A program made the translations under genes and the position numbers. The notes below the pieces were generated by a model, which saw nothing but the letters and a program-made list of their open reading frames with translations, was not told the DNA's origin and did no database searches. From positions 186,001-250,000 of the forward strand of contig JAHLKC010000005.1 in the NCBI GenBank assembly GCA_025449115.1: a stretch of DNA of 64,000 nucleotides. The letters are read 5' to 3'. Of this stretch, positions 1 through 10,683 are shown piece by piece. The stretch's first letter is position 1. The number at the start of each line of letters is the position of its first letter. The DNA comes from Chytridium lagenaria (lineage: Eukaryota > Chytridiomycota > Chytridiomycetes > Chytridiales > Chytridiaceae).

Positions 1-249
1 AAGACTTTTATGGGTTTTCGTAGAATCCTTTTTTTCTTTCTTTTGCACTGCATAGGATCTTGAATTGAAGTCGATAGGAAATTGATCTGCTGCGGAGATT
101 GGGCAGGGGTTTATTCACGTGTATTTATTCGGTGGCGGGGGGTGGCTGCAATTAGAGTATTGCTTGAGCTTTTTTTTTTTTTGGATATACCTCATTAGAA
201 CTCAGCTGACGTTCGTTTTCTTTTCTGCCGGTTTCTACATGCTGTAGAC

Positions 250-2125
250 GGAGACGAGGAAAGCGGTATACGACTAAGGGGGGGGATCACTATTGTGACC
301 CACCTAGTTTATTAAAGCAAAAAAAACTCAAAACAAGGTATAAAGAATACACGATTCTAATAAAAAAAGAAGCTGACACTAATAAAGAAATAAAGGAAAT
401 ATAAAGAACCGATAAAAACAACTATTAGATTGGAAAACCAGGTTAAACGAAAAAAAAAAACAGAAAGAACGCTGTAACGAGAAGTAAAACAGGGTAAAAA
501 AAGAAACAAAGTAAAGAAGAACGTTAGCAAGAGGAAAAAACCATTTAAACTGCAACAACAAGGGGTCCGCCAGTCTCTGCAAAAAAAATCTTGCGGTCAA
601 TGATGCACCTCCTTGTCAAGGCCTTGGGCTTGGGAGGAGGGGTCGAGACACGGGCCGGAGCTGATAAGGGAAAGGAAATCATGGATGTGAGCGGGGCGTT
701 GCAGAAAGAAAAGAGTTTTGTACTTACCAGATTCCTCGGCAGACCAGGGCTCCCAGTCCATGGGCTCCACAGTGGCCGCAACGGTAAAGGGACCGGGCAA
801 GGAAGGCGGCCCACACCAAGAAACCTTGTGGTCCTCGGCTGCCCAAAGCGACCAGTCCATGCGCCCCGGAGAAGACAGATCATGCCGAGACACCTTGCGA
901 GCGGAGTTTTCCTCCTTCCAAGCCTGCCTGGGGTCGCACGAGGAAAAGGAGCGCTTGAGCGAAGGAGGTGGAGGCGGCACCGGAGTGACTTCGAAATGGT
1001 AAGGACCAGAAGGCTGGTGATCCTCCATGAACCACTGGGCAGCTGCGTCCCCAGAAGCCTTGTCGTTGAGGTCATTGCGATCAGGGACTGGTGGAGATCA
1101 GGCGGAAGACGACGCGGACGCCTAGGGGGCCTGGCCTTGGCGAGCAGACAATCAATAATTGACTGACGTTCGTGCAAGATGTCGTCAAACCACAGAGGGG
1201 AATAGTACGTTCCGCTCCCACCAAGAAGAACAGGCAAGCGGTCTGCTGTAAAAGTGATGGGAGTATGATGAGGAAGGAAGGAGAGTGGGTTAGTTTAGGG
1301 TAATGTACTCTGCAAGCAAAGGGAATCTGCAATACTCACGCCTAATTCGTTCCCTGGATACCTTGGGTTCGCAATACGACGGGGTCTTCGTGTGGACATA
1401 GAGACCAGGAGATGACCGCCTCGGTTCGTAGTAGTGTTGCCAGAAGGATGGTCCCTGCGGTGGTTGTAAAAAAGGATGGACTTCAAGTCAGCGACTCTCT
1501 GATCAAGATCAAGAAGAAAGTAATGAGAGATGAAGCGAGAGAGCCAAGAAAATAAAGAAAATGGGGTCATGGACAAGGGGATCACGATCAATTCCTGGAG
1601 GACGCCATTCCAAAGGTAGGCTGAAAAGACGCCATGCCACTCCAAGGACTTGAAGCGGGCAGGGATCTTGGCCTCGTGGTAGGAGCGGACAGTGAAACCG
1701 ATCATGACCCGGAGCACGGTGATGGCAAAAAGGATGGAGAACATGTTCAGAGCCGTAATGATGCTCGCAGGGGAGTCCATCGTCAAGGTGAGAAGCATGA
1801 TGGGGAATCTGCAATGCAAGGGCAGTTAGGGCAATGCAAAGGTATGGAATGATCAAGAGCAAGCAAGCAAGGGGCCAATGTTGTCTTTGAGCAAAGTGTG
1901 TGTGTGAGTGTGTCTGTCTGTGCGCTATCTAATGAAAGCAAACCGGCGAGGTGAAGGGGAAAAGAGGGGGCCGGGGGCTTTTTATACATTGTCCTATTTA
2001 TACGTTTTCTGGGATGCCCGCTGAGCCATATTCTATTAACTCATTTATGGGTGGATAAGCGTATCCAAATATTGACTTCATGTAGATCTTGTCGGAGTTT
2101 GTTTGTTTTTTGGTTTTTTATTAAT
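250..2125. repeat. Left arm of a large inverted repeat
   Basis: Read in reverse complement, this arm matches the arm at about 2890-4625, base by base with scattered substitutions and single-base indels. Examples are the block around 280-350 (G-run, then the A-rich stretch) against 4555-4610, and 1040-1140 against 3770-3870. The left arm contains about 140 extra bases (roughly 1895-2035) absent from the right arm. The outer ends fade near 250 and 4625. Each arm carries one copy of the same unrecognised gene. Confidence 0.9.
545..1798 (-). pseudogene. Unrecognised gene, left inverted copy, frame broken
   Basis: This is the minus-strand copy of the gene in the repeat. The first exon is open from the ATG at 1798 and encodes about 150 residues with two hydrophobic stretches, suggesting membrane association. 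An intron with a GTGAGT donor and a pyrimidine-rich acceptor follows near 1245-1340. The second exon encodes a Pro- and Trp-rich, charged segment. A one-base loss near 1097 relative to the right copy shifts the frame, so the Pro-rich segment is read only in a second frame. A final exon after a short intron runs to a stop at 545. I recognise no domain. The two copies are broken at different places, which could be biological decay or base-calling indels. They face outward from a shared centre, so a common promoter region is plausible. Confidence 0.55.
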
Positions 2126-2889
2126 TGATTTCCTGAAGTCCCCTAACATGCAGCCCGCTGACCATTTTGTTCTATGGGCCTTTATTGAGCCTGTGCCACA
2201 TTCATAGCACCCTGGTGAGTCGGGGACTCAACTCTGCAGGCGCACTGTTCGGGAGCCGCTGAGACAGATTGACGGTGTATGAAGGGAAGAACCCACCGGC
2301 TTAGTCTCCTTCAATGTCTTTGTCCTTTCATGGTAAGTGTTTCGCCATTAGAGTTACTGTACATTGCCGCATAAGAATACAAAGAGATAACGATATGGTT
2401 AGCGGAGCTTAGAATGAGGTTGAACATATTTAATAAAACCCGAATCTATTCATGATGACTCCTTTATTCGTAACTCTTCCTCTCTCCTTACAGTCTCTTT
2501 TCCTTAATTCTCCTCCGTCGATATTATTATTTTTGCGGCTTTTCTTTTTTTCTTTTCCTCTTGATCATTAAGTTTAGTTCTTTTCCTGTTCTTTTTCAAG
2601 CGATGTAACGTTTTTATTAATAAAGTAACTCTGTCTTCACTCGATTCTTCTCATCAATTACCAAAAAAAGTGGAAAGGTGCCGCGCGCATTCACTATGTG
2701 GCCTTCCGTCAATTCACGACGTTAGGCCACAATCATTCTATTAAGAAACGCTTGCAGAAAAAAAGTCATGCGCATCTGAACACTCTAGCCTTCGGTTTCT
2801 TCACTGGTGGTAGAGATTGCATGACGGCGCATGGAAGAGCGGGATCCGAAAATGCTTTCAGTTATTACTTCTTGCATGTGATAAAAAAG
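2126..2889. other. Spacer between the inverted repeat arms
   Basis: About 760 bp of non-repeated sequence separates the two arms. It is AT-rich with T-runs near 2525-2605, and I see no convincing gene. Because the flanking gene copies are transcribed outward, this spacer would hold their promoters if they are expressed. Short open frames near 2700-2890 are on the plus strand and look fortuitous. Confidence 0.6.
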
Positions 2890-4625
2890 AGAAAAAGAAA
2901 AGAAAAAAGAAAAAACAAACAAACTCCGACAAGATTTACACTATGTCAATCTCGACTGGATACGCTTATCCACCCCACACTTTGCTCAAAGACAACATTG
3001 GCCCCTTGCTTGCTTGCTCTTGATCATTCCATACCTTTGCATTGCCCTAACTGCCCTTGCATTGCAGATTCCCCATCATGCTTCTCACCTTGACGATGGA
3101 CTCCCCTGCGAGCATCATTACGGCTCTGAACATGTTCTCCATCCTTTTTCCATCACCATGCTCCGGGTCATGATCGGTTTCACTGTCCGTCCTACCACGA
3201 GGCCAAGATCCCTGCCCGCTTCAAGTCCTTGGATGGCATGGCGTTCTTTCAGCCTACCTTTGGAATGCGTCCTCCAGGAATTGATCGTGATCCCCTTGTC
3301 CATGACCCCGTTTCTTTATTTTCTTGGCTCTCTCGCTTCATCTCTCATTACTTTCTTCTTGATCTTGATCAGAGAGTCGCTGACTTGAAGTCCATCCTTT
3401 TTTATAACCACCCGCAGGGACCATCCTTCTGGCAACACTACTACGAACCGAGGCGGTCATCTCCTGGTCTCTACGTCCACACGAAGATCCCGTCGTATTG
3501 CGAACCAAGGCATCCAGAGAACGAATTAGGCGTGAGTATTGCGATTCCCTTTGCTTGCAGAGTACATTATACCCTAAACTAACCCACTCTTCCTTCCTTC
3601 CTCATCATACTCCCATCAACTTTTACAGCAGACCGCTTGCCTGTTCTTCTTGGTGGGAGCGGAACGTACTATTCCCCTCTGTGGTTTGACGACATCTTGC
3701 ACGAACGTCAGTCAATTATTGATTGTCTGCTCGCCAAGGCCAGGCCCCCTAGGCGTCCGCGTCGTCTTCCGCCTGATCTTCCACCAGTCCCTGATCGCAA
3801 TGACCTGAACGACAAGGCTTCTGGGGACGCTGCTGCCCAGTGGTTCATGGAGGATCACCAGCCTTCTGGTCCTTACCATTTCGAAGTCACTCCGGTGCCG
3901 CCTCCACCTCCTTCGCTCAAGCGCTCCTTTTCCTCGTGCGACCCCAGGCAGGCTTGGAAGGAGGAAAACTCCGCTCGCAAGGTGTCTCGGCATGATCTGT
4001 CTTCTCCGGGGCCCATGGACTGGTCGCTTTGGGCAGCCGAGGACCACAAGGTTTCTTGGTGTGGGCCGCCTTCCTCGCCCGGTCCCTTCACCGTTGCGGC
4101 CACTGTGGAGCCCATGGACTGGGAGCCCTGGTCTGCCGAGAAATCTGGTAAGTACAAAACTCTTTTCTTTCTATACAACGCTCCGCTCACATCCATGATT
4201 TCCTTTTCCCTTACCAGCTCCGGCCCGTGTCTCGACCCCTCCTCCCAAGCCCAAGGCCTGACAAGGAGGTGCATCATTGACCGCAAGATTTTTTTTGCAG
4301 AGACTGGCGGACCCCTTGTTGTTGCAGTTTAAATGGTTTTTTCCTTGCTAACGTTCTTCTTTACTTTGTTTCTTTTTTACCATGTTTTACTTCTCGTTAC
4401 AGCGTTCTTTCTATTTTTTTCTTTGTTTAACCTGGTTTTCCAGTCTAATAGATGTTTTTATCGGTTCTTTATATATTTCCTTTTTTCTTTATTAGTGTTC
4501 AGCTTCTTTTTTTATTAGAATCGTGTATTCTTTATACCCTGTTTTGAGTTTTTTTTGCTTTAATAAACTAGGTGGGTCACAATAAGTGATCCCCCCCCTT
4601 AGTCGTGTTCCGCTTTCCTCGCAGT
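2890..4625. repeat. Right arm of a large inverted repeat
   Basis: This is the mirror of the left arm. Similarity starts near the A-rich stretch before 2920, includes the block at 2925-3010 (left counterpart near 1860-1890 and 2045-2115) and ends at about 4625. Differences between arms are mostly single-base changes and indels plus one long indel, so the duplication is not perfectly fresh. Outside the arms, a similar short direct motif (GGATATAC..CATTAG) occurs at about 183-198 and 4685-4697. That might be coincidental or a remnant of an insertion site. Confidence 0.9.
3078..4332 (+). pseudogene. Unrecognised gene, right inverted copy, frame broken
   Basis: This is the plus-strand copy of the gene at 545-1798. 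The ATG at 3078 matches the left copy, but the first exon has at least two frame changes (near 3160-3250) relative to the left copy. An intron with a GTGAGT donor follows (about 3533-3629). The second exon is better preserved here than on the left: a 170-residue open stretch rich in Pro, Trp and charged residues runs from about 3637 to the GTAAGT donor at 4148. The last intron is 4148-4217. One T is missing near 4260 relative to the left copy, giving an earlier stop. No family is recognised. The protein would combine an N-terminal hydrophobic part and a long polar, probably disordered C-terminal part. It could be a lineage-specific gene or part of a mobile element, but no transposase or polymerase motif is visible. 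Confidence 0.55.
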
Positions 4626-5132
4626 TAAACAACCTACAACCCATAAGAGCTTAGGACATTGTTTGAGTCTGTTTTTATTTTTCTGGATATACATTAGCAA
4701 ACAGGTGGACTTTGAGTACTTTTTAGCTTTTACTCTTTTCACCATACATTTCGCTCGCGGCTTTGACTCGAAAGCAAAGTATCCTACCCATTTCATCACG
4801 GAAACAATCGGTTAGTAAAGCGACGGTTTTATTTTGTCACATTGCAACCAGAAACGGTTTTAGATGACATCTTCCGGCTCCGTGTGCTTAACATGCATCT
4901 TACATTCGTTGGCGTTGATCATGAGCAAGGGTGGTTTAATTTGTTTAGATTAAAGGCAGGCATCAATCGAGATATGAGTTTTTGGTGATAATGTTGGACG
5001 CTGTGGATGGATTACGGAAGTTTGGTGGGGATATGAAGTGGTGGCTATGGCGTTTGGAAACCTTTTGTCTCAAATGATACCAAAATTTTCACATTTGTCG
5101 AAAAGAAAGATTGTCAACTCCATCATCACATC
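4626..5132. other. Intergenic stretch
   Basis: I see no gene here. It lies between the inverted repeat and the LRRC74-like gene and would contain the promoter of the latter. Confidence 0.5.
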
Positions 5133-6822
5133 ATGGCCACCAAAGTCGACAACCTCTTCCTCCCCCTCCCGACCCAAAAACCGCCCCTCCCCACCACTAC
5201 CCGTAAAGCCCCCAAAAAACAGCCCTCCCCCTCCCTCCCCTCCCAGCACTCCCCACATCATCACCAAACCCAAGCCCGCTCGCTCCTTTGACGATGGCAT
5301 CGATGTCAACCCGTCCCTTCTCATGGTTGACGAACAGCAGGACACGATGATGGGACAAGGATGGATGAAGATGAGGACGAGGATGAGTTGGAGTTTTTCG
5401 ACGAAGATGAATACGTTGAGACGGATTTAGAGGTGGATGGTATGATACCCCCTTTCCATTTTCTTTAATGATTTCTCCAAGGCGTGTTGAAGAAACGTGA
5501 ACAAAATGATATCTACCAACGCATGTAAAGTACTTGGAATCGTTCCGGCATCAGAGTTCCTGAACACCATGACCACCAACACCGTGACGATTCGACATCG
5601 TGGTATTGGTCCAAAAGGTGCTGAAGCCATTGCTGTTGTACTGGAGGTTGTATATATTTTTGGTGTACATGCTAACTTTACGGGGGGAAGACCAATACTG
5701 TTATCACGACACTTGATCTCTCGAGTAATTGGATTGAAGGGGGTGGCGCGGCTCTTGGGCGGTGTCTTCAGATCAATCGAACGCTGGTGACTTTGGATTT
5801 GACGGATAATAGGGTAGGAGGGGTTGGAGGGTGAAGTTGCGGAGATGTTGGGGTTCAATGGAACGTTGAGGAATTTGTATTTAGGGGGTAAATTGTTGTG
5901 CTTTGTTGCTGTTGTTTTTGTTTTTTTCGTTTTTTTCTTTTTTTTTTTTTTTTAATGAAAAAGGGTGTAGGGAACGCGTTGGGGGATAAAGAGGCTATGC
6001 ATTTCGCTGAAGGGTTACGACAGAATTCAACTTTGCAAGGTGAATATCCTTTTCTTTTTTTTAAAATAAAAGAGAGAGTTGACGAGCATGTTATTTTGTT
6101 TATTTTAGTGCTGGATTTGAGTCACAACAACATCGGGGATATGGGAGCCATAGCGTTAGGCGCTGGAATTCTCGCCAACGATTCCCTCAAAGAACTAAAC
6201 TTAGGTACACACCCCATTTCCCTCAGTTTCTTTAACCCCGAACAAAGCTTGGAACCAAATCCGTGCGCGTGGGATCAGTGGGTTTTTGAATCATATCAAG
6301 GTTAGGATGTGATTCTTTTCTTTGGGGTATTGACGCGTGGGTAAAGGATAATGTTACGCTTGCGACGCTGAGTCTAAGGAATAATGGGGTGGGAGATTTA
6401 GGACAGGCTGTTAGCGCTTATCTTTTAAAATCGAATGCTATTATATCGTTGGACATCAGGTACCGCGTATGACCACCTCATTTTTTTTGAACGCTTTTTT
6501 TTTTTTACAGTCGTATGAGGATCTCTGATACAGCCATCACAGCCATCGCCAAAGGTCTTGAACAAAATTGTAAAATCTTTCTTGTTGTGCCCTTGTATTA
6601 TGTGGGCTCATCAGGTGTTTTTTTTTTGTAGATACAATCAAGGAACTGGATCTTTCTGAAAACCCGTTTGGAGATCAAGGTGCAAGTGGACTGTTTAAGG
6701 CGATTGTGTCGTCGAATTGTTTGAGGAAGGTTGGGGTGAAGGAGGTTAAATTTACAAAGGAGATGAGAATGAAATTGGAGGATGTGAAGTTGGAGAAACC
6801 AGAGATTGTGTTTGTGGAGTGA
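5133..6822 (+). CDS. LRRC74-like leucine-rich repeat protein
   Basis: A multi-exon gene encodes a ribonuclease-inhibitor-type leucine-rich repeat protein. After a Pro/Ser-rich start there is an acidic stretch rich in Asp/Glu, then a segment like the vertebrate LRRC74 start (YQRACKVLGIVPASEF, then RHRGIGPKGAEAIA). At least six repeats of the LDLS.N.IGD.GA type follow, for example LDLSHNNIGDMGAIALG near 6115 and LDLSENPFGDQGASGL near 6645. The stop is at 6822. Introns are short; clear donors or acceptors lie near 5437, 6040 and 6515. Single-base frame slips occur near 5345 and probably near 5830. The LRRC74 family is of unclear function; related repeats serve as protein-binding scaffolds. The family assignment rests on the N-terminal segment and the repeat type. 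Another RI-like LRR protein is the main alternative. Confidence 0.7.
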
Positions 6823-7093
6823 ATTGTTGGACTATTATTGAACGCCTTTTCTTACCATCTTTCGTCAAAGAATGATACAATCTTTGATGGGAGACCTTCC
6901 CATCGTCGGTAGTCTAATAATATGGGAAATATAACCCACCCATCCTAGCGTTGACTTTCGGCATACGTACCCACTAAATCTGTTATGCAAAAACTGGGTT
7001 AGGATCTCCTCCCAATCCAAGATTTCCCAATCGCATTTGACGACACCCCTCCAAACTCTGATGTGAAGACGCTGGTTCGCCCTCACATCAACC

Positions 7094-7778
7094 ATGCTCC
7101 CCCAAGATCCCGACACCCCACTACCCATCCCCACCAAACACCCTAAATCCCTCCGAATCCTCGCCATCCTCCGTCATTGGAATACCTCTAAACACCCCAC
7201 AAGGCCAGTCCCCCACGACGATGGTGTCGAGTGTGCGTTGGCGGTGAGGAAACGAGCTGTGGAGAGGTTACGGAAGGCCTTTACACGGAACAGGAACGCG
7301 GAGGTGGAGAAGGCGTTACCCTGTGAGGTTTATCGGAAACGGATGGTGGGCATGCATATGGGAGAGTTGAGACGGAAAGGAGAGTTTTCGTATCCGTTGC
7401 CAAGTGTGGATGGTAAGCGCTTGTCCTTTTACTTTCGCCTTAAACCACCACTCGAGTCGATACATGTTCGCCACCTGTAATCTCACCCTTTGTTTATAAT
7501 TAGATGCCATTCAAACTCTTCGCGAAACTCGACACCGTCTCCGCACCGACATCTCCACCATCATCACCCGCTCAAACCCCCGCCTCCCCACCTCCCACCT
7601 CACCCTCCAAAAACCCCACCCCCATCGTCCGCCTCCCCTCCCTCTCAAACATCCCCCTTCTCGAACCCGCTCAAACTCAACCCTACCACCTCACCTTGAC
7701 GCTCTCCACCGGCGTCTCATGGCCCAACTTCAGGCGTTGAACGCGCATCCACCCACGGATCGATTGCTACCGCGGTGA
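7094..7778 (+). CDS. Hypothetical basic protein with one intron
   Basis: Exon 1 starts at the ATG at 7094 and runs to a GTAAGC donor at 7412. Exon 2 starts after the acceptor at about 7503 and stays open to a TGA at 7776-7778. The product, about 200 residues, is rich in Arg, His and Pro. Its N-terminal half is likely helical (ALAVRKRAVERLRKAFTRN). I do not recognise a domain. Immediately beyond the stop, another frame stays open to about 7910 and encodes an Arg-rich segment (EGLRRRRGWEAREEKRTEK). Given the many frame slips in this window, the true C-terminus may lie there. No neighbour suggests a role. Confidence 0.5.
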
Positions 7779-7912
7779 GGGGGTGTTGTACTTGCCGGTT
7801 GATGTGGCTGGAGGGGTTGAGGAGACGGAGGGGGTGGGAGGCGAGGGAGGAGAAGAGGACTGAGAAGACTAGGGATGTGGGGTCGGCGGCGCCGGCGGCT
7901 ACAGCGTGAAAA

Positions 7913-8585
7913 CTTATTTTCTGATACATTGATACATCGTTGCGGGAAGAGCTATCCGTCTCCTCAATATTTGGAAGCTCTACCTCAACCTCTATTTAAT
8001 TCCTTCTCCCCATTTACTTTTTTATTGTAAGAGCTAGACCTCTACCCCCAACCCCTATATTTTATGAAGTTCTTCCATCGCAAGTTATCCACTTAAATAT
8101 GACCTTCTCTTTCCTCTTTCCAAATTAAAACGTTGCCGGACCAACAAACATCAATTTTATTTATTCTTCCACTCCATCCCTATTTATCATAAGCTCTATC
8201 TGTTTATCTACAGCAAAACCGTTTTCAAACCATATTCATCCATACTTTCTCCTGTACCCTATATTAAATGAGCAGGACTCTCTCCCTTAATACGAAATAA
8301 GTTGCACCTTTAATCTTCCACTTTATAACAAAACGCGATCTTATGTATCCTTACTTTTGGAAAATAGATTTGGGGAAACATACACAGAGATTCACACAAA
8401 TGATTGACACGCGTGAATCACTTTCCTTATCTGCCTTAAGCGTGCCTCTACTTTGCATCATCGGCGAGACGTCTTAACAAAGCGGTTGTGTAAGGGTATT
8501 CAGGTAAGAGACGCTCCTCCATCCGCCTACTCACCAGTTCAAAGATAATAAGGAGCGACAAAAAAGGGTCACCCAACACACCTAC
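7913..8585. other. AT-rich intergenic stretch
   Basis: No gene is evident. The stretch is AT-rich with pyrimidine-rich segments and separates two plus-strand genes. Confidence 0.5.
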
Positions 8586-9005
8586 ATGCCTGATATGGGC
8601 TGTCACCTCTCCAAAGATCGTGACCGCAAAGTCTCCACCACAACATCCCCAACCCTCATCAAGACTCCCACCTCCCAAGAAGAACCCCAACCCCATATCT
8701 CCACCACAACCTTCTCAGAAACCGAAGTCATTTCCATCACCTCCTCCCCATCTCTCACCTCCTCACCCTCTCGCACCCAAAAACGCACTCACCGCACCCC
8801 GTCTTTCAGGAGCGATGATACGGGCCGAGCAGTGTGGCCGAGAAAACGGGAGATGACGCGAGATCCTGGACATGTTAGGAGTACCACCATGACGAGTTAT
8901 GTGTCGGTGAAATCAAATGTGGCGGAATATAGGGTTATGATGGATGCGGGGAGTGCGACAGATGAGGAGGGGAGGATACCGGAGGCGGCTGAGGAGGGGA
9001 GGTAA
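8586..9005 (+). CDS. Hypothetical small Ser/Thr-rich protein, possible MGC acylated start
   Basis: A single open frame of 139 codons ends at a TAA at 9003-9005. The first ATG (8586) gives MPDMGCHLSKD. A second ATG at 8595 gives MGCHLSKDRDRK, which fits the pattern for N-terminal myristoylation at Gly2 with a palmitoylatable Cys3. That would place the protein on a membrane surface. The middle is Ser/Thr/Pro-rich and probably disordered. The C-terminal part is more mixed, with a YVSVKSNVAEYRVMMD segment and an acidic end. No family is recognised. The start choice matters and is not settled by the sequence. An upstream exon cannot be excluded. Confidence 0.45.
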   Translation: MPDMGCHLSKDRDRKVSTTTSPTLIKTPTSQEEPQPHISTTTFSETEVISITSSPSLTSSPSRTQKRTHRTPSFRSDDTGRAVWPRKREMTRDPGHVRSTTMTSYVSVKSNVAEYRVMMDAGSATDEEGRIPEAAEEGR

Positions 9006-9727
9006 TGATTGAGAAGGGAAGGGTCTTGTGATCTGCTGGACAGAGCCATGAATAATTCCCTTCCCCGCTATATATTTATTTCTGTTGGTTTCTTATCAAG
9101 ATCTTCAAAAGACGCTGCGCGTTCTTACATTTTTCCTTGTCATTAGCTACTCTTTTACTTATGGAAGAGAAACATGGAGGCATTTTTTTACCTAAATTAT
9201 TTCATAAACAATCCACGCACCCATTCTAGGTTTTTTACTCATCATCGATATACGTTTTGTTGAACGTGTGTTATGTAAGGAGAGTCAGCGCTTATAACGT
9301 CATTTGTTGCTGACTTCGGAGTTAAAGGAGTCTTTCCGAACTCTCGCGAGTTGTTTTCTCAAAAAATGGACGGTGTGTTTGGGGCCTTTTCAACTAATAT
9401 CATAACTTCAGTAGCCTGCGCTGTGATCAATCTTTAATGATCATCACTGTGCGTCTGGTATAATTACTCATGCATTATGCATTATCTAATTTTAAATATT
9501 TATAATCACCTTAGCTGTAGAGTCATATCCCATTAAGTTCAATTCTTCCTGCACGTCAACTGCCTAAACCAGGAGGCATCCATTCCAGACGCTTCCACCA
9601 CTCTTCTTCACCTTCCTTCCTCCCAATCACACCCCAACTTTAACATTCCCCGAAACTTTCCATCCCTTCCAGTCGGACGCCCATTAAAAACCTTGACATC
9701 TTTTCTATCCCCAACTCCTCATCTTCC
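9006..9727. other. Intergenic stretch
   Basis: I see no gene. The last 150 bases before 9728 are C- and T-rich, as expected for a fungal promoter or 5' leader. Confidence 0.5.
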
Positions 9728-10546
9728 ATGGCGGCTATTCCAAACATCATGACGTCGCTTGCTGCATCCCCGATCCCTAACATGACGTCTATGGCCGTCG
9801 CTGCTCCAACTGGGGTCGTGGTTCCTCCAGAATTGAAAACATTTGTTGCTGCTGTCGCGACGGAGTGGAGAAACGTTCAACAGACGATGGTTAGACCTGT
9901 AAAGCCTACAATGGTGTCGTTGCCATGGATTTCACCTTCTCCCAAGCCTAAAGACGTGAATACGGTGAGGAATTATCTTCTTCTTTATTTTTTTTTGCGT
10001 CGATTGCAGCTTGATCGCGTTTTGTTGCTTTGTTTATTTCTTGCATCGTTTCCTCTGCATTTCGATGGATGGAAAGTTCTTCTGCATTTAGGTTGATGGA
10101 TATGGTAGATCAAATTTACCTAAACATTATATCCTTGACAGTCTTACGTTGCCGCACTCGTCGTTGGCGCAACGTTTCTCATCCTCACCCTCCTCGCCGT
10201 CACCCTCCTCGCCTATCGTCGCTTCAGATCTGGCGCTAAGCCCTCCGACCATCCCGCACACACCACAGCTCCCGTCGATGAAGAACGTCACGTTGCGAGT
10301 CGTGGACATCGTGCGCAATTCGGATCTTCGTCGAGACCTTCGGTGTTTAGTAAACCGTGGGCAGGGACGGCGAGAACATTTAGGGCTGGCGGAGAGCCGA
10401 CATCGTCGACTGCGCCTGGAATGAGGCATGCCCCGACGGCGATCTCCAAGCCGGAGAGTGGAGGACAGACGAACAAGGAACGGATTTTGCAGTCTGCTGT
10501 TGTGAATGAGGGAAAGACGAGCGAGACCATTCGAAATGGGCGTTGA
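9728..10546 (+). CDS. Single-pass membrane protein, unknown family
   Basis: Exon 1 (from ATG 9728) encodes about 80 residues rich in Ala, Pro, Ser and Thr with no charged cluster. A GTGAGG donor at about 9966 and a CAG acceptor near 10140 bound a 175-bp intron. Exon 2 starts in frame with SYVAALVVGATFLILTLLAV, a strong transmembrane helix followed by the stop-transfer sequence YRRFRSG. About 100 polar residues rich in Ser, Gly and Arg follow, to the TGA at 10544-10546. The topology is likely lumenal or extracellular N-terminus and cytosolic C-terminus by the positive-inside rule. There is no typical cleavable signal peptide. No domain is recognised. Confidence 0.6.
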
Positions 10547-10683
10547 GTTTGGAGAATGTTGGATTCAGCTTTTTTTTTGATTTATGCGTAGAAAGGTTCA
10601 TTATATTAATATATACCCAATCTTCAGAGAAACGATGTATGTTCTTTATTTCAATGTACAGTTCTATGCATCACACCATTTCA

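Noticed and set aside
1..4625. Idea that the inverted repeat is a DNA transposon with long terminal inverted repeats
   Set aside because: No transposase motif is visible, clear target-site duplications are lacking, and the genes lie inside the arms rather than between them.
1..4625. Idea that the palindrome is purely a read-through (hairpin) sequencing artefact
   Set aside because: Not excluded, but the arms differ by a 140-bp indel and have a 0.76-kb unique spacer, which favours a real duplication.
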